Shown one piece after another: positions 49,802-62,300 of a stretch of DNA of 64,000 nt. The stretch lies in NCBI GenBank assembly GCA_026874595.1, contig CM049311.1, positions 17,943,676-18,007,675 on the forward strand. Reading direction: 5' to 3'. Under the pieces are notes generated by a model that saw only the letters and a list, made by a program, of their open reading frames with translations, was not told the origin of the DNA and did no database searches. The stretch comes from Sipunculus nudus. Lineage: Eukaryota; Annelida; Sipuncula; Golfingiida; Sipunculidae. Each line of letters begins with the position of its first letter. Positions within the stretch are counted from its first letter, which is position 1. A program made the position numbers and the translations under genes.

Positions 49802-51044
49802 GCCATTCTCTCCTCACCGACCTCACACGGCTGCAGGTTGTGGTGTAAGAAATGGCGGGCTGACTGCTGTGAAACAACGACCCGGGACCTCAATCCGGAC
49901 GGCCGGTTTCTGCGACTGGGGCGCCCTCAGGCAGGCATACGAGGCGTCACTCAGCGGACGGGAGACCCCGGTCTCATCTCGTATTACACGGTCAGTGGAC
50001 AGCGCGGGAAAGAAAGGCCCAGTCTCAGGCAGGATGTTCTTACGCCGAAAAAATAGTACCACCAAAGGGGAGAGGGAGATCATTTCGGGAATATGTCAGA
50101 ACCGCGGAAAAGCAACTAACTGTGTCTTGCAGCTGGTACACCGACAGAGGATGGTGTCGCACAGGGACGCTTGGCTGGTCGGTAGATGCGCACGCATCCC
50201 TTCACTTCGTTCTAAAAAGTCTTTACCGGAAGCCAGAACCTTACCCGCCCTGCCATCTGCAAATATGGTTGCCAGGGACAATAATAAACAGTGTGATACG
50301 TGCGATTATTCTGATCCCCTAGAGTTCTGTGTAAACTGCCGCGCAAAACATTATGCTAAGCAACGTCAGGAAAAATCTGATGAAGAGATAGCAGCGCCAC
50401 CTAGTACCCCTGAAGGGGAACGGTCACGTGACACAGGGAGTAGCCGGGTTAGAGAAACTGGAATCGCTTCGGACAGAAGTACGTACGATTTAATATCTGC
50501 CAAACAAAGTACTCGGCATCCGAGAGTTAAATTACTGAGAAGAAGGCACGGTAGTAGTGTAACAGATAAACACCCAGATGATCATGTGACGGATCACCAT
50601 GGCAACGATTCAGAGGAGGGAGACATTGAGTGCACGGAACGTCGTCGAGCTCATCTTGACATTTATGTTCCTCACGTTGAGGGCAAGGACGAAGTCAGTG
50701 AATCTTTTGACCGATCAGGCTGGCAAAAAGTGGACATACTCGTTATAAATCGGGACAAATCGGAAGGTTCCGACTCCGGCTCAGGCTTATCGGTTGGATC
50801 TAAACATGAACTCACAGACCGGAGCGATGTTACAACTTTTCCGTCTCCTGTACGACACGGGGTTAAAGGATCATCGCCAAAAGTTGAAAGAAGGACAGTC
50901 CCTCTTACAACCTTTGATGCAAATCCTCCTTTGGTAAGACCGGTCAAACACGTGCCCGAAAAAGGCAGCTGTAAGGTCTGTCATATGTTACGTAAAATGG
51001 ACATCCGTTGTTCTTTCTTGGAAGAACACACATGTTTTGCGTAG
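49802..51044 (+). CDS. Uncharacterised Cys-cluster protein, terminal exon (or intronless from ATG 50034)
   Basis: The frame is open from 49767 to the TAG at 51042-51044. There is no ATG at its upstream end, but TTTTTTGTAG ending at 49801 is a good splice acceptor, so this is probably a last exon. If intronless, the first ATG is at 50034. The product is hydrophilic, basic then acidic, and rich in Ser, Arg and Asp. Two cysteine clusters stand out. One is C-x2-C-x8-C-x2-C (CDTCDYSDPLEFCVNC), encoded about 50292-50339. The other is at the extreme C-terminus, C-x2-C-x9-C-x7-C, with nearby histidines. Both could bind zinc, which is an inference. The exon is much more GC-rich than its flanks. No family was recognised and no upstream exon could be placed. 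Confidence 0.65.
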
Positions 51045-51569
51045 TTGAATACATAATACGTAAGAATACACAATTCGTACGAACACATAACACGTACAAA
51101 AAAATGATGCTTAGTATGTAATAAGTATCATTCGTGGGAATTTGAAAATCGTGAAAGACGAGGAGCAAATATGAGTATATGTTTTCTAAGAAAGTCAGTA
51201 TACTTGGAACATTTTTAAAAACAAGAAAAAGTGAATTTCACGAATATTTTGAAAATTCTTCCTATGTATTACAGAATCCCGCATGTGGCCTTCAGAAAGA
51301 TCAGGTGGTATATTCCCTTCACATCTTTTTTTTTATTCCCCTAAGTATTGATTCTTCGAAGAGGGAATTCTAATCGATTATGCAAACTTTGTATTCTGTC
51401 TTTCTTTCATAAGAAGAATTTTACCGTGTTATCAGTATTTGTATACAGTAAACCTCGAAACGTGCGCCTGACACGACTACATATCGGAGTGGTCGTGTCT
51501 ATTTAAACAAAGGGGTGTTTTCATAAGCGGGTTGGTCATCTTGACAGAAGTAATTATATCCACCAAAAC

Positions 51570-52880
51570 GAAGTTTTGCGGATACTATGTTTTTGACCGG
51601 GTTCCGCCGCCGCCGCCGCGTTCGTTTCCGGAGAACTCTAAACTACTGGACGGATTTTTCCGAAACTTACACCAATTATCGGGTCACATGTAAACATGTG
51701 CCTAACCAATTTGCGTTGACCTCTGACCTTTCCTCTCTGCCCAGCGTCCATTTGTGCGTCTGTTTCCATACATAAACCCACATATCTCGGGAACCGTTTG
51801 ACCGATCAGGAAAACAAATTTGTACAAATGTAGCCCTTGGATAGCTTTATAACATACACAAAAAATGGTGGCGCCACCTACAATCATGTTTGCACAGTGT
51901 CCATCTGTTCATCTGCCTTGGGTTAAAATCACTCATATCTCTGCAGAGGTTTAACTAATTCACCTGAAATTCGGCATGCGTATATATCCTGGATAGCTTT
52001 CTTGATTTTATGACAGGTGGCGCCACCTACATTCGCGTTCACACTGCAGACATCCAAGCTCATATCTCGGGAACCGTTTGCCGATTGGGCCAACATTTTG
52101 CATGTGTGTAGATCTCACATAACTCTTTATCATACGCAAAACTGGTGGCGCCACCCGCAACCATTTTTGCACAGCGTCCGTCTGTTTTTCTGCCGTGGGA
52201 TAAAATCACTCATATCTCGGCAGTGGTTTGACATACCTGCCTAAAATTTTGCAGGTTTATACATCCTGGACAGCTTTCTTGATTTTATGACAGGTGGTGC
52301 CACCTACATTCTAGTTTACGCTGCAGACATCCAAGCTCATATCTCGGGAACCGTTTGACTGATATGGCCAAAATTTGCATGTGTATAGATCTCACATAGC
52401 TATTTAACTGGAGGGGCCACCTGCAATCATTTTTGCACAGCGTCTGTCTGTTTGTCTGCCGTGAGCTAAAATCACTCATATCTCTATAGTGGTCTGACTT
52501 ATCTGCCTAAAAATTTTGCGTGTTTATACATCTTTGACAGCTTTCTTGATTTTTTGGCAGGTGGCGCCACCTACATTTATTTTAACGCTGCAGACATTCA
52601 GGCTTATATCTCTGGTTAGACATATCCCCCTGAAATTTTGCATGTGTATAGATCTCACATAGCTCGTAATCATACACAAAATTTGTGGCGCCATCTGCCA
52701 CAATTTTTGCAAAAGTCCTTCTGTTTGTCTGCTGTGGGATAAAATCACTCGTATACATGTAGTGGTTTGAATTTTCTGCCTAAAATTTTGGATATGTATA
52801 CAGCTTGGACAGCTTTCTGGATTTGTAGTAGGTGGCGCATCCTACACACACATTTCAGCTGCAGACATCCATGCTAATAT
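51570..52880. repeat. 272-bp-period tandem array carrying the palindrome GGTGGCGCCACC
   Basis: Two sub-series of the palindrome or close variants recur with a period of about 272 bases: 51867, 52144, 52409 and 52684; and 52015, 52292, 52559 and 52831. Shared words include CATATCTCGGGAACCGTTTG and TAGATCTCACATAGCT. The array has about 4.5 units. Single related palindromes occur at 12539-12552 and 38244-38257. Confidence 0.7.
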
Positions 52881-53639
52881 GCAACACACCTCACTCTATT
52901 TCCCTTGCCACTCAATCCATGCCTCACTTCACCCGTTCCACTTTGATTTTGGCGGATACACGTAGTCGCTTGTCGACTACCCGTATTCTAGTTTAAGATA
53001 ACAGTATTTCCACTGAATTGGACCGGTTCAAGTGGCTCTCATATATGAAGACTAATACTGTTTTGTGCCGGGATAATGAAGACTTAAGCTATGTCATCGT
53101 TATAATCGTTTACCCTTGAATCTTGAAAGCCTTTATATGTGCATCACAGGGATACTGGCAATGATATTTTTGAGATCAGCTAATAAACGGAGCAATATTT
53201 AATAAAAGAGAGTTGAGTGTTTTGTTCTATGTAAAGCAACTGATATGGTCGAAGTTTTATTTGTTAATTAGGTCTTTTATCAGTTTTTTTATATAAATAT
53301 GTCCCAAAGGGCGCTTAATGCACAGGTCGCCAATAAATGTATGATGGGTGATTGACGTGCGCACGCAAGTTCTACGCATTTCAAGCTTCATTAACTGATC
53401 CGAAAAAAAATAGTATGCGGTGACTATTTATCTTTTTCTGACAGGTTTTGTTTTCACTATAATGGCTCTTCCTTTGAGAAAGAAAAACCAAACTAAATAA
53501 AGTATCAATAAACGCGTTCCTTTATATTTACGATTACACAAACCTGTGTACTACGTGGAAAGCTATTTTAAAATCGCAGAATCTGGTTATAAGTGATTAA
53601 CCCTAATTTATACTCGAGTTTACTCTGTCTACCTGTCTC

Positions 53640-53678
53640 CTTCTCCCTATGTCAGTCTCAGTCCTTCTCTTTTTCTCT

Positions 53679-53718
<40 letters not shown>

Positions 53719-53853
53719 CGGAGTCTGTTTTCCTCTCTGACGGTCTATCTCTCATTCTCTTTCTCGCAAGCTCTCTATCTTTTCTCTCTCTCTCACTTTC
53801 TCTCTCTTTGTTTGTGTATCGATCGGTGTCTGTTGCCTTTCTGTCTTGTCCTC

Positions 53854-53889
<36 letters not shown>

Positions 53890-53905
53890 ACACACACACA
53901 CAGAG
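53640..53905. repeat. Long interrupted (CT)n / (CA)n pyrimidine-rich block
   Basis: Perfect CT runs at about 53683-53714 and 53850-53890, then CACACACA to 53902. Long Leu/Ser frames through it are artefacts. Confidence 0.88.
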
Positions 53906-55130
53906 TAAGCTTTCCATTTTATACACATTAACCTTGACCACCCTCTCCATCTCTCTGCACATTAGACAGCTACTTTGATTGATGCCGCTGTTCCTTCTCT
54001 CTCTGGACATTCAATGACTATTCACTTTTATATAAACTTTCTTTCTCTCGTCCCGTTTGAACAAAAGCCTCTCGCTCAAGATTACTCCCTCTCTTTGTAC
54101 AGGCGACTTCACCACACACGCCAACTCCCGTTCTCCTGAGACCACCTTGTTATAATGATTGCACCCAATCAACGTGGCGTGCTGGCACGGAACAATCTAA
54201 CCCCAAAGGCAAGAGTTCTCATAAAATCTGATTGATTACACCGCAGCCATATCATTATTAACTTGATTAGAAATTGGCCCCTATACCCGAGGTAGAAATA
54301 ACAGTAAAACCGGGATACACGTGGAGATCGCGCGATATCTCCCTACTCGCCGTATGACGCCCGTTTAATAATGTATTCTCCTCGACTTAATTAATAGGAT
54401 TTCCCAATGACCTCTCTGTCCCTCAGTTCGCCAGGTATCTTAATTAGATACATTATTCAGATTTGATATACCTGGATTTATGTTTTTGTAGATGTGTTAC
54501 AGGAATGAGTATATTTTGATATTATTGGGTTAATATGAAATCTTCCCGGGATTATTAGGATTGCTGTAACAGCGTGTATACAAACATGTAGGAATCTTTA
54601 TGTGTTAATGATCTCCCGATGCCTTAATCACCGTTTACATATATAATATACAGATTTGTGTGTACGTTTATCTTGTAATAGTGGCTGTCGCATTTAACGG
54701 GAACTATGCACATACCAGGTAAGTTAAATATACATGCAATATAGCGTTTTCTTTTTAAAACTTTATGGTATCCAACAATAGTTCGTTCCAAAACCGTTTG
54801 CTAACTCATGTACATACACATGTGGCAAAAAAAAAAAAAAAACGGGCGTTACCAGTGCGGTCGCGGGCACGCCACCTGGTATCCTTATTGAGCGACTTCA
54901 CAAACCAAGATTTTTCAAGCATCCAACCGATGTTTCTTCTGTGTTTCCTCTTTCTTGTTTCTTCCCTTTGGGGGGACTTGTCGCGCATTCCAAAGTTCGG
55001 ACATCTAGTTTTGCAGTCTTGTTATGATAAATTGACACATGTGGGTTGTGACTGCTCACACACAGAACCATAAAGCAACGTATAAACAGGTGAACTATGT
55101 CATAGATGTCTGTTTTATTGTGCGCAGGGG

Positions 55131-55984
55131 TGTTACATGTGTTGTTGACTCTTGGTTCGTGTGGCGCACGCATAGCTCGTTGCTATGGCGTGCAGAGACA
55201 CAGCGCTCGGTGTAATCCTTACTGTTGAACCCTGGCGTGTAAAGACACAGCGCTCGTGCTAATCTGGAAGTTTCTGGGCTGTTCGCGCTCTATGGGCGCG
55301 TGTGTCTTGTATTATTCTTCGGGATGTTTGTGAAATAGTGAAGTTTCTAGGCTTTGGGTGAAAAAATTATAAATAGGGGCTGTGTTAAGAGCCGACAGAG
55401 TAAGAGAGATAAACAATTCCAGCGGACACGGTAGAGTGTGAGTCAGTTTGTGGACCTTTCGGATAATTGCAGCATTTATAGATATTTTTCGAACTTTGTA
55501 ATAGATTTTATTCAGTCTACAATTTGCCTTTGGGACTAGTACCAGAACTTCACTTTTGGATTACAACAGATTGATTTCGAGATTGAATTGGACTTTTATT
55601 GTCTGAGAAGATTTAAGTGACCTGTTCATCTGGATTATATGTCTCAAAGGATTTGTTGAGCTGTGACAGTGGTGGTATCCAGAAAAGCCTAGGATCAGGA
55701 CACTCTGGTACTGTATACTATTTATTATACTGTGTAATTGTATTGATTTACTGTTATACTGTTATTATACTGTGTAATTGTATTGATTTAGTATATTGTA
55801 ATGTTAGGGTTGTTTTAAGAATAGATTATAATTATTTGTTAACAAAAAAACACTTGACTTCTTTTTTCATTCCCCTAGACATTTAACGCTGCCTAGTGTT
55901 ACAAAATCTGACTTTTATTTATCTCCGTAACAAAATTTATGCTCGTCACGACTACGTGATCTGTTGTTATTAGGTTCCGTAACA
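55131..55984 (+). mobile_element. Solo LTR-like element, copy 2 (854 bp)
   Basis: It is in plus orientation, TGTTAC...GTAACA, with a TATA box TATAAATA at 55369-55376. It shares its 3' third with the other two copies, including the terminal ATTAGGTTCCGTAACA. A local tandem duplication with the repeated word GTGTAATTGTATTGATTTA lies at about 55724-55800. No protease, reverse transcriptase or integrase frame is adjacent, and no matching LTR lies within range. No clean target-site duplication is seen. Confidence 0.7.
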
Positions 55985-55999
55985 CCTAGAGAGAGTGGG

Positions 56000-57700
56000 T
56001 CCATGGGTTGGGAAGCTTTTGCTTGGAAACTTTTATATTAATCAACATGAACAAACAGCGCGTGGCAATGCACATATTATTGAAATGTTGATGCACTTTA
56101 AGGTTAAGAAATTTAACCATACTTCATTTAGTTTAGTAAACCACCACACACCTACTGTTGTTGTACATATAAATGTTCCCTCGGCATCAAAGATAGGTCT
56201 TTATGATTTTACTATTAGTTTATTCGTATTTCCCATTAAAACTGCTCTTTCTGAAAGTAAATAATTAATTAAGCTATCTGAATTTCAATCATGCCCGGAT
56301 ATAGCGACTGGTCGTCCGTTACCAGGGCACAAATCTTAATGATTAGTTAGACATTTAGAGTTCTTCCTATAGGTCAAGACCGGTCCTCGTTACATCGCTT
56401 TGGAAACACTAATGTAGGACACAGTAGCCTTTTTATCTGCTTACTTGGATAAAATAAAACTCTTCTAGTTATGCAAGGCTAATGGAACATAATGTTTTCA
56501 TGGGATCATAAAATTGAAATAATGTACACCCTTCTAACCCTGTTAGCACGTAAATGTATGATCTATTTCTTCATATATAATATTTAAAGCATTTAAAATT
56601 CCACAGCGTGCCGTTCGTTATATGTAAAACATAATGCAAAAGTTCATGGATTATCATTAAAGTTTTTTTGCATGTATATTTTGAAAGGATTGATTGTTGA
56701 TATTATGTATTGCTTCATCTATATATTCTATATATTCTACCCATTCTATTTAATATGCATTTATACTGCCAAATAACAGCAATAGTCTTCAAGTATTGGA
56801 TTCATGTTTTGTCCTAAAGCTCTATCTTTCTTAACGATCACGGATAGATTTATAAGTTGAATAGGACTGCTGACGCAACCTCTTACTGTTTATTTATTAA
56901 CCATTTAAACATGTAATTTTCAGTCAGACAAAATATACAATTCATACAAATTATACAACAGTATAACTCCAGCATTAGTGGTCGGTTAACCCTCTAAGTG
57001 ATATTAAAATACCAGATGTAATGGTATACAAGAATATCCACCTGGTACATTAATGATCATCCAGTTAATTGTACCGTCTAAGTCTTTTTTAGTTCGTATC
57101 CCGCGAAAATCCGAACATGGTAAATTATCTGTGAAAGTAAGTTTACATTGGACATGATATAAATCAAACATCGGTAATTAACTTTTATTTATACAGTTGA
57201 TTAATCGAATATATTACAAGGTAACAGAATATCAGTACAAACTTTCAACAAGTGATAACAATATAAGATACATATACATACAACAAAAATACATACAATC
57301 GACAGTAATATGGAACAAAGTACCTACATACACCAACACAACACAAGAAAACGTAGGTATGTCTCTTGAAATCACCATATAGTCATGTTATTCATGTTAC
57401 GTTGGTAATAAACTTGACTGCAATATAAAGAAAATGACACTTTACAGATACACATTGGGCGGTTTAATCATTCTATAATCATTATATAATGTTATTGTGT
57501 ATGGTCATACACAATAACATTGAAAATTAAAAAAATATATATATTCAAATCCTTATATATGAGTGTGTATGCACAGAAACATTTTGGTTGGGCACCTGGT
57601 ACGTCTATGAAAAATGCTTTGATGGTGTGATATGATCGTAAAATAAGAAAAAAATAAGTTACATTAATTAAGCATTTGTGCAGATACATAAGTACAAGTT
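56000..57700. other. Interval between LTR copy 2 and the CLCA-like 3' end
   Basis: AT-rich; contains the diverged GTCCGTTACCAGGGCACAAA fragment at 56312 and the 3' UTR hairpin at 57488. A minus-strand AATAAA (57184-57189 on plus as TTTATT) could serve as a distant poly(A) signal for the CLCA-like gene. Confidence 0.35.
57488..57521 (-). other. Perfect 16-bp hairpin in the presumed 3' UTR of the CLCA-like gene
   Basis: The arm AATGTTATTGTGTATG (57488-57503) is followed after two bases by its exact reverse complement (57506-57521). It lies 215-248 bases downstream of the CLCA-like stop codon. In RNA it would form an uninterrupted stem with a 2-nt spacer, in practice a slightly larger loop. No function can be assigned. 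Confidence 0.6.
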
Positions 57701-57735
57701 ACCATAAAGACTAATTTTGCCGAAAGTTCAGAATT

Positions 57736-58424
57736 CTAAGCCAGGTCATTGTGTGAGTTTATTCTTGGTCTTTTTCTTATAATTTTCATAATGATTACCA
57801 CAGATGCCAATAAAATGATGATCCCTAGGACACCTGGCACTGTATATACTAAAAACATGTAATTACGTTCGCCTCTCGGGGGAGAAGCCTGATCGGTAGA
57901 AAATACGCCAGCTCCCTCTGACGTCATATCCGGTTGACTCTGCGTTGTCTTCTCTGTCGTGGTACCAGTAGTTTTCGAGAACTGAAGTAACCCTGTTGTT
58001 GTTCGAATATCGTCCTCACTGACCCGTACAGGCTGTGTACGCGTTTGAAAGTTATTATCTTTCTCTGAAGAACTTACTGACCATCCGGTCTTAAAAGTAG
58101 ACGGAGTCAGGATTTGTCCTGCTCTGTTAGTAGAGTGAGCCACGGTTACTCCTGGTATGACTGAAGATGAAGTTTCTCCCGTTCCGTCTGCAGATAGAGA
58201 TACTGTTACTCCTGGTCTGCCTGTAGATGGCGCCCATGTTTCTCTCTGCCTGACTGTAGTAAGAACCATAACTTCTCCTGGATTGGTATTAGCTGTAGAA
58301 GAAGTCGAAATTTCACCAGGGCTCTCGGTAGGGGGCGCCCTAAGACTTACGGACACAATGTTGGACACTGGACTTGTCTTTCCGTCTAAACCGTGTGCCA
58401 AAATGGCGAATACATAAAGGTTAC
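57736..58424 (-). CDS. CLCA-like gene, last exon: FnIII end, Ser/Thr-rich stalk, TM helix, cytoplasmic tail
   Basis: The acceptor is TTTTTCCACACAG and the stop is TAG at 57736-57738. The exon starts NLYVFAILAHGLDGKTSPVS and SNIVSVSLRAPP, closing the FnIII domain. About 150 residues rich in Ser, Thr, Pro and Gly follow, including loose units that begin Pro-Gly-Glu or Pro-Gly-Val. Then comes a hydrophobic span of about 23 residues (VYTVPGVLGIIILLASVVII) and the basic tail KIIRKRPRINSHNDLA. The stalk looks like a site for O-glycosylation, which is an inference. Some vertebrate CLCA proteins are soluble or lipid-anchored, so the clear TM helix is informative. Confidence 0.92.
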
Positions 58425-58694
58425 CTGTGTGGAAAAAGAAAAATATATAACGGGTGAGACCCCAATCCCCTAAGAACAAAAGACAGTTATATGGAGAATG
58501 TTATGTTTGAAAGAGTGAATGTTCTAACGACTATAACAAATCTTCGATATGGTTAAATGAAATATAGCCATTACTCTATCTCTCTCTCTCTTTCTTTGTC
58601 CCAATCTCTCTCTCTCTATCTCTCTCTCTCTCTCTCTCTCCTATTATTTGTCTGTGTATCTGTCTGTCTCTCTCTCTCACTCTCTCTCGCTCTC

Positions 58695-58764
<70 letters not shown>

Positions 58765-59230
58765 TAGAAAACGAATACGATTACTGTAGCTTTTGACAAG
58801 CGCCGATATTATTATCATCGATGGCTCTCATAAGAAAAGAGATTAAAAATAAATCCTATATTCATCGATTGGTAAATAAAAAGTTATTTTGTGTAATGTT
58901 TTAGTCAACTATATTTTTATTTTATATATGCTCTTTTTACCTGTTGGCGGCATGGAGAGTGTAATCTCTTCCTCTTGTCCCGATGGGGAAGGCTGTGACA
59001 AATTTGCACCCGACACCACCATGACGTCATCAACGAGGGTCTGCTTGCCAAAGTTGAGCCGTAGATTCTCAAAGACAGTGCTCATGCGCAGCTCGTAACG
59101 AGATGCTTGAGAATAGAAACAGAGACATAAAAATCAAAATTATTTAATTGAGAATATTATGCAGTACGAGAATATTTGCCAGGATGTCACGTATTGCGAA
59201 CAAGATGAAAGTACAACTGATAAGACCATG

Positions 59231-59319
<89 letters not shown>

Positions 59320-62300
59320 GTTTTATATACATTTTGTTTACTCGGCCACACAGACTGTGGCCAAAAATACAAGTTGTATATAAATACTACAGCGGTAATA
59401 TTACCTTCACTCAAAGGCCCATCATTCAAATGAAAAACTGAAACTATTAGGAAAATTACATTTAAGATAGCATTGATACCTATGCAGGTTTCCTTCAAGA
59501 CATTTTTATGTAGTTTATGATATATAATCATCACTGACCTGTGCCGACATCAAGTTGCTGACCAGTGGCTGTCCATCTGAGTGTCACGTGACGGACATCC
59601 ACGAGCACCGCGTGTTCTCTCAGATTAATGATCCGTGCAGGGGCGTACGTAAGAACACCTGAATGACGAGAAACGGAACGTTTAGGACATTGACATGGAG
59701 ACGTCAGCACAGGTAACCTCAACCTACATTCTGAGTGGAACCGCACTCACGAGAGTATGACTCTGCTTTTTCAGAAATTATTGGTAAAAAGTCCTCTCCC
59801 TTCAATGCACCGGGCTTCCAAGTGCACCATTGGCGTATGTATAAATATAATGCAGAAAAAAATGTTGTTTATTAAAATATTATATGGATTAGATTTTTTT
59901 TCAGAATAAATTACATGAACATGAATATTTTTGTGCATAAACATGAAGAGGTGTAGTGTAAACAGAAGCCTTTTATCCTTGAATGGTGTCGGATTTTGAG
60001 ACGTGTTCCCGGTCATCCCCTTAATCCTGCACTGACAGAGGTTAAAGGATTGTGTAGAAGCGACCTCTGGCGGGACTATGTGTAACGGATGACTTCAAAT
60101 TAGCGACTGTGGTAAAAGAGGTCATATTTTACTTCTCAAATGGAGAATTTGTCATATTTGAAAAATATATATAGGATTCGTTGGTATTATAACCGACGAT
60201 ATCCTAGTCTCCCCTGACTTAAATTTACATTTACAACTACACAAATCAAGATCAACTGTACGTTAAATATAAACTGCAACCCAAATAGGAATAATGTCCT
60301 ATATGAGGTTATTCACATTAAATGATCTTACACAATTACTCCTGGGTGGATCCTCTTGGCAAAAACTGAACGCGGAGGACAATGAGAACGGGACGCAGAC
60401 CCACAGCCTCGTGGGCTAGTGACCTCACTATAATACGAAGACTATTGAAATTTCAAATCATCAGTAATACAATTCTTTTTAAAAAAATCCCATGGTAACA
60501 TTTTATTTATAAAAAAAGGATAACATGTGACCATGGGGTGTAAAACGCGTGTTTCCGATGATTTCAAGAGCCTTTGTATAATCGCGTCATGTTCCACAGG
60601 TGTCTAGCTACCCACGTGTCACTACAAAGAGGTTAATTGTGCATGGTTTTGAAAAATAAAACTGATTGGCTAGTAAATTACAGAGAAAAGACATTATACA
60701 TCTATATCATCATTAAAGGTAGTGGAAGTAAACCGTTGTCACACAACTCCTCAATGGCTGTGATTTGGATATGCACGTTTGCTGTCTTGAAATGTCCCTA
60801 TCGATGTCAGGTTATTGCTAAGTGAAGTCATTTTCTATATTTCCCAAGAAAAACTGAAGATTTTTTAAAAATAATTTCACGAAAGGTCTACCGCAGCGAT
60901 ATCTATCAGACACTATACAGTTTATCCAGCGGTTAATCTCGTATGCAGTGTAATCTATCATTCCTAGACTGAAACATTTTCAAGTGCGAAATAATAATGG
61001 ACGGCTTAAAACGCCAGTAGTTTGTAAAACAAAGCCTGGTACCTGGAGTGTAATCGATTAACTCGAAGGAACCAGCGGTCGTTACTCGCTGAAAGACCCC
61101 TGACGGCACATCAGCTTCCTGTTCCGCTGCAGGGTCACGTGCTGCTCCTCGTCCCAGAATCCTCCGCGGACTGATCACAGTCGTTGGCTCTCCGTTCACT
61201 TTGACCTGAGTGTAAATATTCGTGATTATTATGATTATAAATTATTTTTGTTTTGTGCATTGATAGGTTTGATATGCCTCATGCAATTGAAACCCGATTA
61301 CAATGAAATAGCATGCTGATACTTCTTGAAATTCATCATCATTGTATCAAATAAAGTTTTTTACGCACTGATTGATAAAATTATTTAAATATTTGAAATA
61401 GCCAAAACCATACCGCAGTGCTGTGAGAAAAAAATGAAACTAAGAAAAATTTAGAAAATAAGAAAACTATCAATTGATCGGAGAAAACCAAATGGATAAA
61501 GAAACGATTAGAGCCAGATAGCCATGGAAACAATAAGAGCAACAATAAACAGCGAATATTCACTGACCTTGACATTGTAGCGACCGTTTTCAGTGAAGTC
61601 CATAAAGTACGCTGAATATATGCCGTCGTCCTTGGTTACGTCAGGAACTAAGATATATTAAAGTTGTAGAGTTACAAATAACGGCAGTTTGAAATAAGCA
61701 TTATACTACTGGGAGAATACATAAAACAATGTATATTCAAGAACAAATGTAAAACTCTTTCATTTGATGTATTATTAAAGCCAGCTATTTGCCTGCCTTT
61801 TCCAGGGACTTTATGATTTCTGGCTTACCCTGCGTACATATCAGTGATCTCTGGGAAATTGCTTTTTAGAATAGTTCTGACAACGACTCTTTGATTGACG
61901 TATGAGTTTGCTTATCTACAAGGTTTTAGTAAACACAGCAATGTTGAAAAAATGGACAACCATGTCAGTTTATGTGGCTGGTTGCATATTTGCGGAAGAA
62001 ATATCATTAGTTGTAAAACTCTTTGCAAAACCCTAGTCTGTCTGATTTGCCGCTAGATGTCCTTGATTAATACGTTTGGATCGTTCTGGCGGGTTCCGTT
62101 GCTATGAATATTTGGATATAAACAAACGAACAGCCTGTATGCGGGAAATCATTGTTGTCTGCCTGTCCAAGGGTTTATCTTTAGTTAATAAACGACAAAT
62201 ACTGGAATATGCATCTTTAAGGGTTACTCACGAGTCCCATCGTCCTTAAGTTTTTTTGTCACTGGTGACGTCACACCCGGTCGTTCAACTATGGCTGTCA

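Noticed and set aside
53593-53978. Leu/Ser-rich 110-codon frames
   Set aside because: Simple CT repeat.
55995-56264. Internal retroelement frame just after LTR copy 2
   Set aside because: 89 codons with no gag, protease or reverse transcriptase features and no primer-binding-site-like sequence after the LTR.
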